64,000 nucleotides of DNA from contig OY776378.1 of NCBI GenBank assembly GCA_963675575.1, positions 930,001 through 994,000 on the forward strand, written 5' to 3'. This document shows, in pieces, positions 43,051-51,287 of this stretch; the stretch's first letter is position 1; every line of letters starts with the position of its first letter. The stretch comes from JAGLOK01 sp963675575 (lineage in GTDB: Bacteria; Bacillota; Clostridia; Christensenellales; UMGS416). Made by a program: the position numbers and the translations under genes. The notes below the pieces were generated by a model. That model was not told the DNA's origin, did no database searches, and was given only the letters and a program-made list of their open reading frames with translations.

Positions 43051-45147
43051 TTATAAATCATCTTCTAATTCCCAACCGTTATCAAACGGCAAATCCAAAT
43101 AGAACTTTGTATAGAGGCCTTCCTCGGTCTCGAAGGTTAGTTCACCATGATGATCTTTAACGATTCCATAGCTAATCGATAATCCAAGACCAGTTCCCTC
43201 ATCTCTACTCTTAGTCGAAAAGAACGGATCAAATATCTTTTTCTGAACTTTCTGAGGTATCCCATTTCCATGGTCCTCTATTGTTAATCTGAGCCATCTA
43301 CGATTATTTTCATTGTACATTTCACTATATAATTTAATTATCTTATTCTCATTATATCCCTTATACTTTTCATTAGATGCATCTCTGGCATTTGTCAATA
43401 AATTCATTAGTACTTGCTGTATCTGCTGGCTTCGGCACTTCAGCTTAGGCAGATCTTCGAGAATATCAACTTGTAAATCTATTTGGTCGCGCAGTATTAC
43501 CGTTTTAATTAATGTAAGAGTGCTGTTGATAATGTCATTCACTGATGCATAACTATGTTGCTGTTTATTGGATCTTGAAAATTGCAAAAGATTTTTAACA
43601 ATTTCCGCTATCCTCTCACCTTCATGTATTATCTCTTTTGCATATTCTATATTTTCCTTATTTCCTATTGAAGATTCCAATATCAATTGGCCATAGTTCA
43701 TAATTCCGTTTATAGGATTGTTTATTTCATGCGCCACTCCGCTTGCTAAAGTTCCTATGGATTTAAGTCTCTGTTGATGGTTAAGCATTGCATCCAGCCT
43801 AGCTTTTTCTTTTTCAAATATCTTTCGCTCTGTAATGTCAAGACTAACTGTTGCCCAGCCTATGGGTGTGTCGCTTTCGTCGTTGACACTGAAAAGATTG
43901 TAGTACATCCAAATAGGCTCACCTGTCAGAAAGTGACGCAACCGAATTTCCACATCACCGTTGCCTTCGCGAAGTGTGCGCGGAAAGAATTCCTCTTCTA
44001 TAAATTTAATATCTTCTGGGAAAAAGTAGTCCTGAACCTTGACTTGGCAAGCGGTAGCCATGTCAGAAAATCCGACCATACGCTGACCCGCAGGGTTCAC
44101 ATAGGTTGGATTCATGTTGAGGTCGCACATACCGATAAACTCGCTGCTGCTTTCAGCCAGCAGGAAAAACTTCTGCCACTCATTTTCTATTTTCTTTTTT
44201 TCTGTAATATCAATGATAGAGGTCATGAAATAAATGGGTTTGCCTGCCATATCTTTACGAATAGAAACATTCACATGCGCAAACAAAATTGATCCATCTT
44301 TTTTAAGATATCTTTTTTCAAATGTGATATAATCCTTTTCACCATTGAGAAGCTTATCAATTTCTTTTTGGCTATTGTCGATATCATCAGGGTGTGTAAG
44401 CGTTTGCCATAGTTTCCCTTTCAATTCTTCCTTTGTGTAGCCTAGCATACTGCAGAATGTATTATTTACTTGTACTTCTCCGCTAAGCAACGTCAAAGAG
44501 TTCCCTATGGCAGAATTATCGAAAACATATCTGAATTTTTCCTCGCTTTGAACAAGCTTTTCCTGATTTTCTTTTCGTTCTTTCTGATTCAGCAATAACA
44601 TACTAAGAGAAACTGATGCTATAGGATAGATAATTATTACAGGTAATGCGATGTCACGTATTACGTTTAAACTCGTAGGATAAGGCAGTAGAAACATACA
44701 TGCGAGCATAGTTATATGCACTGAAAGGCTCATAAAATAAATGCTTAGCCAGCGTCTTTTAATATGTTTTGTGTAAACCCAGCGACGCCATATAAGGCCT
44801 ATTGCAGCACTTGTGATAATTGTTGCAAGTCCCGCTATTGTACCACTACCACCTGCTATAATTCTGAATATCGCAGCAGCAACTACAGTAATACTCACAG
44901 GAATACCGCCAAAAACCAATGCTGCCACACTAATCAATATAGTGCGTGTATCAAAAACCAGACCTGGATAGAGTTCAAATGGCATACTCATGATTGCTAT
45001 ACAAATAATAGCTACAAATATTCCATTTGATATCTTGCGTAATATCGGTCTCTTTTTCCAAACTTGAGGACTGTTTTCCAAGATTACGAAGAGCGCTAAA
45101 AGCATTGCTGCATTATTTACTAAGGTCTTCCATAGGTTTTGGCTCAT
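43051..45147 (-). CDS. Membrane PAS-domain sensor histidine kinase (5TMR-LYT input)
   Basis: The 698-residue protein starts with a membrane domain of about five or six helices of the 5TMR-LYT type seen in LytS and YhcK (LYPGLVFDTRTILISVAALVFGGIP), then two PAS domains (about residues 200-320 and 325-440, each with a PAC-type TSIIDITEKKK/TVSLDITERKI end). The phospho-acceptor box is GVAHEINNPINGIMNYGQL, and the ATPase has the N box, DHGNGIPQKVQKKIFDPFF and TGLGLSIS. All kinase motifs are present. No response regulator gene is adjacent, so it is an orphan. GAGGAG precedes the ATG. Confidence 0.88.
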   Translation of the reverse strand: MSQNLWKTLVNNAAMLLALFVILENSPQVWKKRPILRKISNGIFVAIICIAIMSMPFELYPGLVFDTRTILISVAALVFGGIPVSITVVAAAIFRIIAGGSGTIAGLATIITSAAIGLIWRRWVYTKHIKRRWLSIYFMSLSVHITMLACMFLLPYPTSLNVIRDIALPVIIIYPIASVSLSMLLLNQKERKENQEKLVQSEEKFRYVFDNSAIGNSLTLLSGEVQVNNTFCSMLGYTKEELKGKLWQTLTHPDDIDNSQKEIDKLLNGEKDYITFEKRYLKKDGSILFAHVNVSIRKDMAGKPIYFMTSIIDITEKKKIENEWQKFFLLAESSSEFIGMCDLNMNPTYVNPAGQRMVGFSDMATACQVKVQDYFFPEDIKFIEEEFFPRTLREGNGDVEIRLRHFLTGEPIWMYYNLFSVNDESDTPIGWATVSLDITERKIFEKEKARLDAMLNHQQRLKSIGTLASGVAHEINNPINGIMNYGQLILESSIGNKENIEYAKEIIHEGERIAEIVKNLLQFSRSNKQQHSYASVNDIINSTLTLIKTVILRDQIDLQVDILEDLPKLKCRSQQIQQVLMNLLTNARDASNEKYKGYNENKIIKLYSEMYNENNRRWLRLTIEDHGNGIPQKVQKKIFDPFFSTKSRDEGTGLGLSISYGIVKDHHGELTFETEEGLYTKFYLDLPFDNGWELEDDL

Positions 45148-45854
45148 AAGAATCTCCTCACTGTATCACTTTTTATATGAATAAATATCTTCTTTAATTC
45201 CTTGTTATACGGTTAGTATTGGTCCTGCAAAATAGGAATTATATCGATAGAAACTTGTTCGCCTTATTTACTTTTTTGATATCTTCTAGTTATTTTATTG
45301 GTTTGTTCAGTGTTGTAATTTAAGCTTATACTAGATTATAGCATAACTTTTTCATTTTCCTTCAACCACATTCTCATGAATATCATTGATAGCTGGTTCA
45401 ACCAAATTAATATAAGATAATTGCTTGAGGGCGAGAGTTTCAGAAATTAATTCAAGATACAGTTATACTTCAAGGAGTGCACTTTCACTACGCTTTTCTT
45501 ACAATATGGCTTTAGATTTCATGTTGTTTTTGGCTTGATTTATTTCTAAACTGTCAAGGATAAAAAAATGTTTTTTTTACTCATAAAAACCTCTTCATTT
45601 AGGAAAAAGTAATCTATCTGTTGTTGTCAAGTTGGTACAATAATATTAATTTTAGCACTTAATCAGTCGAACTGGAAGATAATTCTGAATTTTTATATTT
45701 ATATTGATATAAATATAGTAATTTTAGTATCACCAATAAAGTAAAATAATTTCTTTTTTGGACTCATTAGCGACTACACAAAAACACTATCAGTATTATG
45801 TAGTTAAAGCAGAAATAAAGATAAAAGATGAAATTAAAACATATTTTGTTCCCA
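45148..45854. other. 700-bp AT-rich gap holding the kinase promoter
   Basis: No gene or RNA is recognised. On the minus strand an extended -10 (TGCTATAAT, 45335-45343) with TTGAAG 19 bp upstream (45360-45365) is a good promoter for the histidine kinase, giving a leader of about 180 bases. A 12-codon minus-strand frame (MSKKNIFLSLTV, start preceded by GAGG) lies near 45580 but is too short to call. The rest may be decayed DNA. Confidence 0.45.
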
Positions 45855-46217
45855 TCAATCCAGCCGCTTCTCCGCAAATCCACAAAACAAAAACCCTATC
45901 CCGATTATAATAAAAACACCAAGCTCAAGCTGAAAACTGAACCTGCCTGTCGCTATCATTGACGTGATGTTAAATAGCAAAACACTGGCGACAATGATAA
46001 TTCCGCCCAGCACTTCTTTTTTCCACGCTATCGCCATGCCGACAATCAGCATAACAGGCTCGAAAAATATCATAACCCATTCACCGGCGGAAAGATTGGG
46101 CGCGGAGGAAAAGTCGGCTTCGCCAAAAAAGAATAATAAAAACATTGCCGCGGTCGATATACTGATTATGCGCATTGTCCATCTTATTATATTTATTGTT
46201 TTTTCAGTGCGATTCAT
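45855..46217 (-). CDS. Small membrane protein cotranscribed with the XRE regulator
   Basis: The 120-residue protein has four hydrophobic helices (ISISTAAMFLLFFFG, MIFFEPVMLIVGMAIAW, GGIIIVASVLLFNITSM, LGVFIIIGIGFLFCG) and a basic tail. The plan resembles the DUF7670-type small membrane proteins, but I do not assign a function. Its start overlaps the end of the XRE regulator gene by 14 bases and has an AAGGAG ribosome site inside that gene, so it is translated from the same mRNA. Regulator-plus-membrane-protein pairs of this kind are common in Firmicutes. Confidence 0.7.
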   Translation of the reverse strand: MNRTEKTINIIRWTMRIISISTAAMFLLFFFGEADFSSAPNLSAGEWVMIFFEPVMLIVGMAIAWKKEVLGGIIIVASVLLFNITSMIATGRFSFQLELGVFIIIGIGFLFCGFAEKRLD

Positions 46218-46683
46218 TAGCTTTCTCCTTAATTATCTTTTCATATTCAGATTTGATTTTAGTCTCGTCAAAAGAAGCGCGTAGCTTTTTGCCGGCGAGA
46301 GATGTTATCTTAAAGTGGTCGGTAAGGATGTTTTTTGCCAAGATATATTCGCCATTGTCTTGGATAACATCCCAAAAGACGTAATTGCGGCTGGCGGTAT
46401 CGGCATACATTTGCAAATTCTCATGAGCCAGCGTCTCGATGAGGTTAACGGGATCTTCGCCCAGCTCCATTTGCAGCAGCTTGCTGCCACGGTAAACGGC
46501 GCAAACAGCGCAAGTCGCGCTCCAGCCTAATACCATGCGGTCTTTTTCAATCTGTATCAGCGTTTTTTTGGACAGCCCGATTGAAGCAGCCATCTCCAGT
46601 TGGGAATATCCGTATTCCGCCCGAAGCAGTTTCAAGCTCGCCGATATCTTTGATACTAAATCTTGCTTAGTGATTGAAACCAT
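46204..46683 (-). CDS. XRE-family HTH transcriptional regulator
   Basis: The 159-residue protein has an N-terminal helix-turn-helix of the XRE type (LKLLRAEYGYSQLEMAASIGLSKKTLIQIEKDR). The remaining 100 residues have no domain I recognise, and the last 25 are a charged helix. The start is odd: AAAGGAG ends directly at the ATG with no spacer, yet no other in-frame ATG, GTG or TTG could begin a protein with a complete HTH. A palindrome overlaps the predicted transcription start, suggesting autoregulation. It is the first gene of a two-gene operon. Confidence 0.85.
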   Translation of the reverse strand: MVSITKQDLVSKISASLKLLRAEYGYSQLEMAASIGLSKKTLIQIEKDRMVLGWSATCAVCAVYRGSKLLQMELGEDPVNLIETLAHENLQMYADTASRNYVFWDVIQDNGEYILAKNILTDHFKITSLAGKKLRASFDETKIKSEYEKIIKEKANESH

Positions 46684-46702
46684 CTCCTTTCTGTCGCGAA
46701 AT

Positions 46703-46744
46703 AGGTGTACTATATCGCATAAGGTGTAATATTACACTATTATA
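46703..46744 (-). promoter_or_regulatory. XRE gene promoter with overlapping palindromic operator
   Basis: The minus-strand TATAAT is at 46739-46744. The perfect 14-bp palindrome GTGTAATATTACAC (46724-46737) covers the predicted transcription start. AGGTGTA occurs twice in direct orientation (46703-46709 and 46722-46728), about two helical turns apart. The layout fits an operator bound by the regulator itself. Confidence 0.6.
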
Positions 46745-46793
46745 GCGTAAAGCACCCCGAAAATCCAGTATGCAAATGTCTGCATTATAAAAC

Positions 46794-46822
46794 TTGCCCC
46801 AAAACCAAAAATATAGTATAAT
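46794..46822 (+). promoter_or_regulatory. SRP RNA promoter
   Basis: TTGCCC (46794-46799), a 17-bp spacer and TATAAT (46817-46822); the RNA 5' end is seven bases further on at 46829. Confidence 0.8.
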
Positions 46823-46828
46823 TTGCTA

Positions 46829-47098
46829 GCCGTGCCAGATGGGGTGTTGGCGGTGCCCTGTACCTGAAACCCGCCTTATGCAGGATCGGTTACCGATTTG
46901 AGAGATTAATATTCGGGAAGCGGAGCAAATGAAAAATGTTGATATTCGGGTCCCTTGCAATACTTCTTTGCGAACCATGTCAGGTCAGGAATGAAGCAGC
47001 ATTAAGCGAAAGCGGTATGTGCCTTGGGTTTTCCTGATTGGAGTTTTGATTTTGTCACCGTCCGAGTAAGCGTTTCGATTTTCGGGTGCACGGCTTTT
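46829..47098 (+). ncRNA. ffs: Signal recognition particle RNA, long (Alu-containing) form
   Basis: The roughly 270-base RNA starts GCCGTGCC and closes with GCACGGC, which pairs back to the 5' end. The universally conserved helix-8 motif is present as GTCAGGTCAGGAATGAAGCAGC at 46980-47001, with an apical GGAA tetraloop and the asymmetric loop bound by Ffh. Upstream helices near 46840-46890 form the Alu domain found in Firmicutes but not in the short gammaproteobacterial RNA. The final CGGCTTTTATT may serve as a weak terminator. Identification is strong on the conserved motif and the closing stem. Confidence 0.93.
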
Positions 47099-47373
47099 AT
47101 TATGTTCAATTTTAATCAAATTATCCAAGTGTAAATATGAAATATATTTAAATTAAATTAGTTTTAAAGTAATCGGATTTGCACTGCTATTTGTGCTTAA
47201 AAGCTTTGTTTGAAAAAAATAAACGTAAATGACGAATAAATACTTATTGTTTGCAAAAATCATAAATTTGCTGTAGAATATCAGCAAATTTATGATATAA
47301 TAAATGAACTGTAAATCTGTAAATCTGAAAATTAAACCATAAAATTTCTTATGAAATTTGTTCGGGGGGAATA
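47099..47373. promoter_or_regulatory. Intergenic region with an inverted-repeat operator at the ilvE promoter
   Basis: At 47259-47296 a 15-bp arm (ATCATAAATTTGCTG) is repeated in exact inverse after eight bases. Its last base is the first base of TATAAT at 47296-47301, so the repeat covers the spacer and -35 side of the probable ilvE promoter. The leader is only about 66 bases, too short for a T-box. The rest (47099-47258) is AT-rich and without a recognised feature. Confidence 0.65.
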
Positions 47374-48450
47374 ATGAATTCAATAAAACTAATAAAAGCG
47401 GAAAGTCTTAAAAAGAAGTATGAAGATGCGAGTAAGATTCCTTTTGGGCGAATTTTCACAGATTATATGCTGACAATGGATTATAGCGCAGATAAAGGGT
47501 GGCATGATATGACCATTCAGCCGTACAGCCCTTTTTCAATGGATCCTGCCAGCATGGTGCTTCATTATGGTCAGGCGATATTTGAAGGAATGAAAGCGTA
47601 TAAAGACAAAAACGGAGATATAAGGCTTTTTAGGCCGGAAGAAAACTTCAAGCGCCTGAATGCTTCAGCAGAACGCATTAAGATTCCTGCATTTGATGAA
47701 AAATATGTTCTTGAAGGACTCGAAAAACTTCTTCTTTTGGAGAAGGATTGGATTCCTCAGGAACAGGGCACTTCACTGTATGTGCGTCCGACAATCATTG
47801 CAACCGATCCATTTCTTGGTGTGCGACCATCAGATACATATATTTTATTTATAATTTTATGCCCTGTTGGACCATATTATGCAGAAGGATTTAATCCCAT
47901 CAGCATTTCGGTTGAAGACGAATATGTCCGTGCGGTAAAAGGCGGAACTGGCGAGGTTAAAGCGGCGGGGAATTATGCGGCATCTCTTTACGCAGCTGCA
48001 AATGCAAAGAAAAAAGGTTATTCTCAAGTGCTTTGGCTGGATGGAATTGAGCACAAATATATCGAAGAAGTTGGCTCGATGAACATCTTCTTTGAATTTG
48101 AAAATGAAATTGTCACTCCCGTGCTTACAGGAAGCATACTTCCCGGAATAACTAGAAAATCAATTGTGCAGCTTGCGCGTGACATGGGCAAGAAAGTAGT
48201 AGAACGTCCGCTTTCTATAGATGAAGTATATGAGCGCTTTGACAAAGGAGAGCTTGTAGAAGTGTTTGGCACGGGTACTGCGGCCGTTGTTTCTCCCGTT
48301 GGCGAGATGGAATGGGAAGGCAAAGTTATAAAGATAAACGAAGGAAAGACCGGTGAAACGACCTTGAAACTTTTCAACACACTGTGCGGCATACAAAACG
48401 GAAGCATTGAAGATAAATACGGCTGGTCAAAAGTAGTTAAAGACAACTGA
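47374..48450 (+). CDS. ilvE: Branched-chain amino acid aminotransferase
   Basis: The 358-residue fold-type IV PLP enzyme has the lysine-bearing segment GTGEVKAAGNYAASL and TSLYVRPTIIATDPFLGVRPS, and HYGQAIFEGMKAYKDKNG near residue 68. It is the long (eukaryote/Firmicute-type) BCAT, which makes or breaks leucine, isoleucine and valine. An operator-like repeat at its promoter suggests regulation by a repressor. GGGGGGA precedes the ATG. It is the only gene on its transcript. Confidence 0.94.
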   Translation: MNSIKLIKAESLKKKYEDASKIPFGRIFTDYMLTMDYSADKGWHDMTIQPYSPFSMDPASMVLHYGQAIFEGMKAYKDKNGDIRLFRPEENFKRLNASAERIKIPAFDEKYVLEGLEKLLLLEKDWIPQEQGTSLYVRPTIIATDPFLGVRPSDTYILFIILCPVGPYYAEGFNPISISVEDEYVRAVKGGTGEVKAAGNYAASLYAAANAKKKGYSQVLWLDGIEHKYIEEVGSMNIFFEFENEIVTPVLTGSILPGITRKSIVQLARDMGKKVVERPLSIDEVYERFDKGELVEVFGTGTAAVVSPVGEMEWEGKVIKINEGKTGETTLKLFNTLCGIQNGSIEDKYGWSKVVKDN

Positions 48451-48471
48451 AAAAACGTTTAGCATGTTTTG

Positions 48472-48514
48472 TAAAAAAAGGTTTGGACGATTACTCCGTT
48501 TAGGCCTTTTTGTT
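48472..48514 (+). terminator. Possible terminator after ilvE
   Basis: AAAAAGG and CCTTTTT can pair across a 25-base stretch that contains GGACG/CCGTT pairings, ending in a T-run. The internal part is imperfect. Confidence 0.45.
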
Positions 48515-48650
48515 TTGGGAACAATTATGCTGCTTTTAACTAAAATTATGACGTTTTTTCAAGTATCTTTTTTAATCAAAAATTAATACTTTAGCAATAT
48601 TTTATGTTATAATGGATTGTATTTATTATGTGAATAATCGGAGAAATGAT

Positions 48651-49061
48651 ATGATAAGCGCAAAAGAATTAATCAAAAAAGCGTATGAAGTTCAAGGTGA
48701 AACGCTTTTGCCTAACGGACTTGTTTCCGGTATGGTCGGAGCAGCTCTTGTAACTAAAGACGGAAGCGTATATACAGGAATAAATGTCGAATTTTATTGC
48801 TCATTGGGCCACTGCGCGGAATGCTCTGCGATAAGCGAAATGCTTAAAGACAGAAAGACGGAAATAGATATGATTGTATCTGTGGACAAAGAAAAGGTGT
48901 TGCCGCCTTGCGGGAGATGCCGTGAGCTTATGATGCAGGTGTGCGGGGATGGCAAGAGCATAAAAGTGATACTTGATGACGACGGCGGATATAAATTATT
49001 GGGGGAGCTTATCCCTGACTATTGGAATGATGAGGGAATGAATGATTATCTTAAAAAATAA
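48651..49061 (+). CDS. Cytidine deaminase family protein
   Basis: The 136-residue protein has the zinc site of the cytidine deaminase superfamily: HCAECSAI (the C-A-E form typical of tetrameric enzymes) and PPCGRCREL (PCxxC). It is short and resembles the CDA/blasticidin-S deaminase branch; FYCSLGHCAE is notable for that group. Substrate identity is not certain. The ATG at 48651 has a CGGAG site; the frame could start earlier at 48612 but lacks a ribosome site there. The next gene follows after 28 bp. Confidence 0.83.
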   Translation: MISAKELIKKAYEVQGETLLPNGLVSGMVGAALVTKDGSVYTGINVEFYCSLGHCAECSAISEMLKDRKTEIDMIVSVDKEKVLPPCGRCRELMMQVCGDGKSIKVILDDDGGYKLLGELIPDYWNDEGMNDYLKK

Positions 49062-49089
49062 TATTTGGGTGAATCCCGGGAGGAACAAT

Positions 49090-50571
49090 ATGAGAAAAAT
49101 AGCGGCGATTGCCACAACGGTTTTATTTATGATATTGATTTTTATGCCGCAGGCGACGGCCTTTGCGGACTATGATTATTTTAGCTTGGACTATTCGGTC
49201 AGTCCCACATCCGTACCTGAAGGCGGCGGGCTTGTGGACTTAACAGTTAAAATATCTGTTGATTTAAACAGCGCATTTGCCTTGAACAATACTCAAGTGC
49301 TAATGGGGACCACCCAAATTATCAACTTTAGGAATATTTACGCAGGACAAACGGTTACAAAGACTGGTTCCATGCAGGTGGGTGCCGACCAAGTCGGCAA
49401 AGACATTGTGCTTACACTGAAATGGACAACCGACGGTACAAACTATATAACTGACGATTTTACGGTTAAGTTTAATGCTTCAGGAGCAGAACCCGAAGTT
49501 GATTTTAAAAGAACGGCCGTGCCACAATCCGGCGAGCCGCAGACGAAGACAAAGCTCACATACACTGTTAACAATGTTGGAACTCTCCACATTACCGAAG
49601 TGGAGATTAAAGATCCGTTAAGCGGCGCTGTGGATTACAAGGAACTTATAAAATCCGGAGAGAGCTACGTATATTCATATGAAAGAATGATAAGCTCAGG
49701 CTTTTCTTCAAAGCCGACTTTAAGCTATAAGGTGGGAGAAAAAACCTACTCGGTTGAGCTTGACTCAATTGAGATCACATCCGGTGAACCGGATATAAAG
49801 CTTGTTGTTGAAACAAACAAAGATGTGGTTGCGGAAGGTGAGGAGCTTACAGTAATATGTACCGTTTCAAATACCGGCACCGCGGATTTTACATTCGTTA
49901 AGATAACAGAAGCGCTGCTGGGCGACATGTTTGAGTTGGACAGCTTGGAGGCGGGCGAATCTCAGGTGTTTACAACCAATATTACAATTGAAGAAAGCAC
50001 AAAGTTGGAATTTCAGGCTGCCGGCGGAAACGGAACAGAGCAGGAGTGGGTGGATGAGAAATCAGTTGATATTACTGTGGATGAAGGTTCCAGCCCGTTG
50101 CTAGCCGAGATAAATGCAAGCCCTTCCGCACTGCAGCTGCCCATTCCAGGTACAATAGATTTTGATATAGTGATAAACAATCTAGGCGAAGAACCGCTAG
50201 AACAGCTCAAAGTTGTGAATCAAGACGGAAATGTTGTTGTGGAGATTGAATCATTGCCGATAGGCAAAAGTGTTTATCAGTGGTCTGAAGATGTTAAAAG
50301 GACAACGGTTTTCACATTTACTCTTCAGGTACCTCAAGAAGACGGAAGCATTCGTACTGTAAATTCAGGCCCAATTGAAATAAAGGTGGAACAAACACCT
50401 GAAGAAAATGCTGATACAATCAGTGCAACTCCCACCAGCACACCTTTACTGGGCGAGCAGGAAGTATCAGGGCTTAAAAAGGTGGCCGGTAATTTGGGGA
50501 TTATTATAGCAATTATTTTGGCGCTCGCGATAGTGGTTGCCATAATTATTTCCCGCTCAAGGCGAAGGTAG
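49090..50571 (+). CDS. Exported CARDB-domain membrane protein
   Basis: The 493-residue protein has a signal peptide (cut near AFAD), several beta-sandwich modules of the CARDB/COG1361 type (INASPSALQLPIPGTIDFDIVINN; VVETNKDVVAEGEELTVICTV), and a C-terminal transmembrane helix (IIIAIILALAIVVAIIIS) with a short Arg-rich tail. Such proteins are displayed outside the membrane and bind or space other surface proteins. I chose the ATG at 49090 because GGGAGGA lies before it; an earlier ATG overlaps the deaminase gene. It is followed after 3 bp by DUF2461. Confidence 0.8.
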   Translation: MRKIAAIATTVLFMILIFMPQATAFADYDYFSLDYSVSPTSVPEGGGLVDLTVKISVDLNSAFALNNTQVLMGTTQIINFRNIYAGQTVTKTGSMQVGADQVGKDIVLTLKWTTDGTNYITDDFTVKFNASGAEPEVDFKRTAVPQSGEPQTKTKLTYTVNNVGTLHITEVEIKDPLSGAVDYKELIKSGESYVYSYERMISSGFSSKPTLSYKVGEKTYSVELDSIEITSGEPDIKLVVETNKDVVAEGEELTVICTVSNTGTADFTFVKITEALLGDMFELDSLEAGESQVFTTNITIEESTKLEFQAAGGNGTEQEWVDEKSVDITVDEGSSPLLAEINASPSALQLPIPGTIDFDIVINNLGEEPLEQLKVVNQDGNVVVEIESLPIGKSVYQWSEDVKRTTVFTFTLQVPQEDGSIRTVNSGPIEIKVEQTPEENADTISATPTSTPLLGEQEVSGLKKVAGNLGIIIAIILALAIVVAIIISRSRRR

Positions 50572-50574
50572 GAA

Positions 50575-51270
50575 ATGGCTGGTAACTTTAACGGATTTCA
50601 CCCCGACGGCTTAGGGTTTTTAATCGGAATGGGAATGCAAAACGAACCGATGTATTTTAACGCGAATAAAGAGGCTTACGAGAAATATTTACGTAAGCCT
50701 CTTTTGGACATGATAGTAGATTTGTCACCCCTCATAAAAAAGATTGACCCTAATCTTGACACAACTCCGCACAGGACACTTTGTAAAATACGCCGCGATG
50801 CCAGATACCATCCCGCACAGCCGTATAGAACGCATATGTGGTTTTCTTTTAAGCCTGCAAATAAAGGTAATAGCGAGTATTTCACCTATCACTTTTATAT
50901 TGACCCGGATGTTGTTTCTAGCGGAATAGGCTTTTATTCGGGAGCCGCCCGTGAAATGATAACCGCATATAAAAAAAGGATACTGAAAGAACCCGAATTA
51001 TTTGAGGCAATTGTAAGTAATCACAGAATTATGAGCCTAGAATTGTTGGGAGAAACATATAAGAGAAAACAGAACAAAATTCCCTTACCAAATGTGGTTG
51101 AAAAGTGGTATAATAAAAAAAGTTTTTCTGTGCATCTGGACGAGCCAATAAGCGAAATAGTCTTTAAACGTGACCTTTTGCACAAGGTAGAAAAGCGATA
51201 TATCGATCTCGTTCCCCTATATGATTTTGTGACCGGGAAAAAAGAGATTAGATTCAATTTCAAATATTAG
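50575..51270 (+). CDS. DUF2461 family protein
   Basis: The 231-residue protein matches the DUF2461 (TIGR02453) family: NFNGFHPDGLGFLIGMG and FNANKEAYEKYLRKPLLDM near the start, and HRTLCKIRRDARYHPAQPYRTHMWFSF in the middle. The family is widespread, cytoplasmic and of unknown function. It starts 3 bp after the CARDB gene and ends 17 bp before tkt, so it is probably part of the same transcript. Confidence 0.85.
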   Translation: MAGNFNGFHPDGLGFLIGMGMQNEPMYFNANKEAYEKYLRKPLLDMIVDLSPLIKKIDPNLDTTPHRTLCKIRRDARYHPAQPYRTHMWFSFKPANKGNSEYFTYHFYIDPDVVSSGIGFYSGAAREMITAYKKRILKEPELFEAIVSNHRIMSLELLGETYKRKQNKIPLPNVVEKWYNKKSFSVHLDEPISEIVFKRDLLHKVEKRYIDLVPLYDFVTGKKEIRFNFKY

Positions 51271-51287
51271 TTTTAAAAGGAGTTTGG

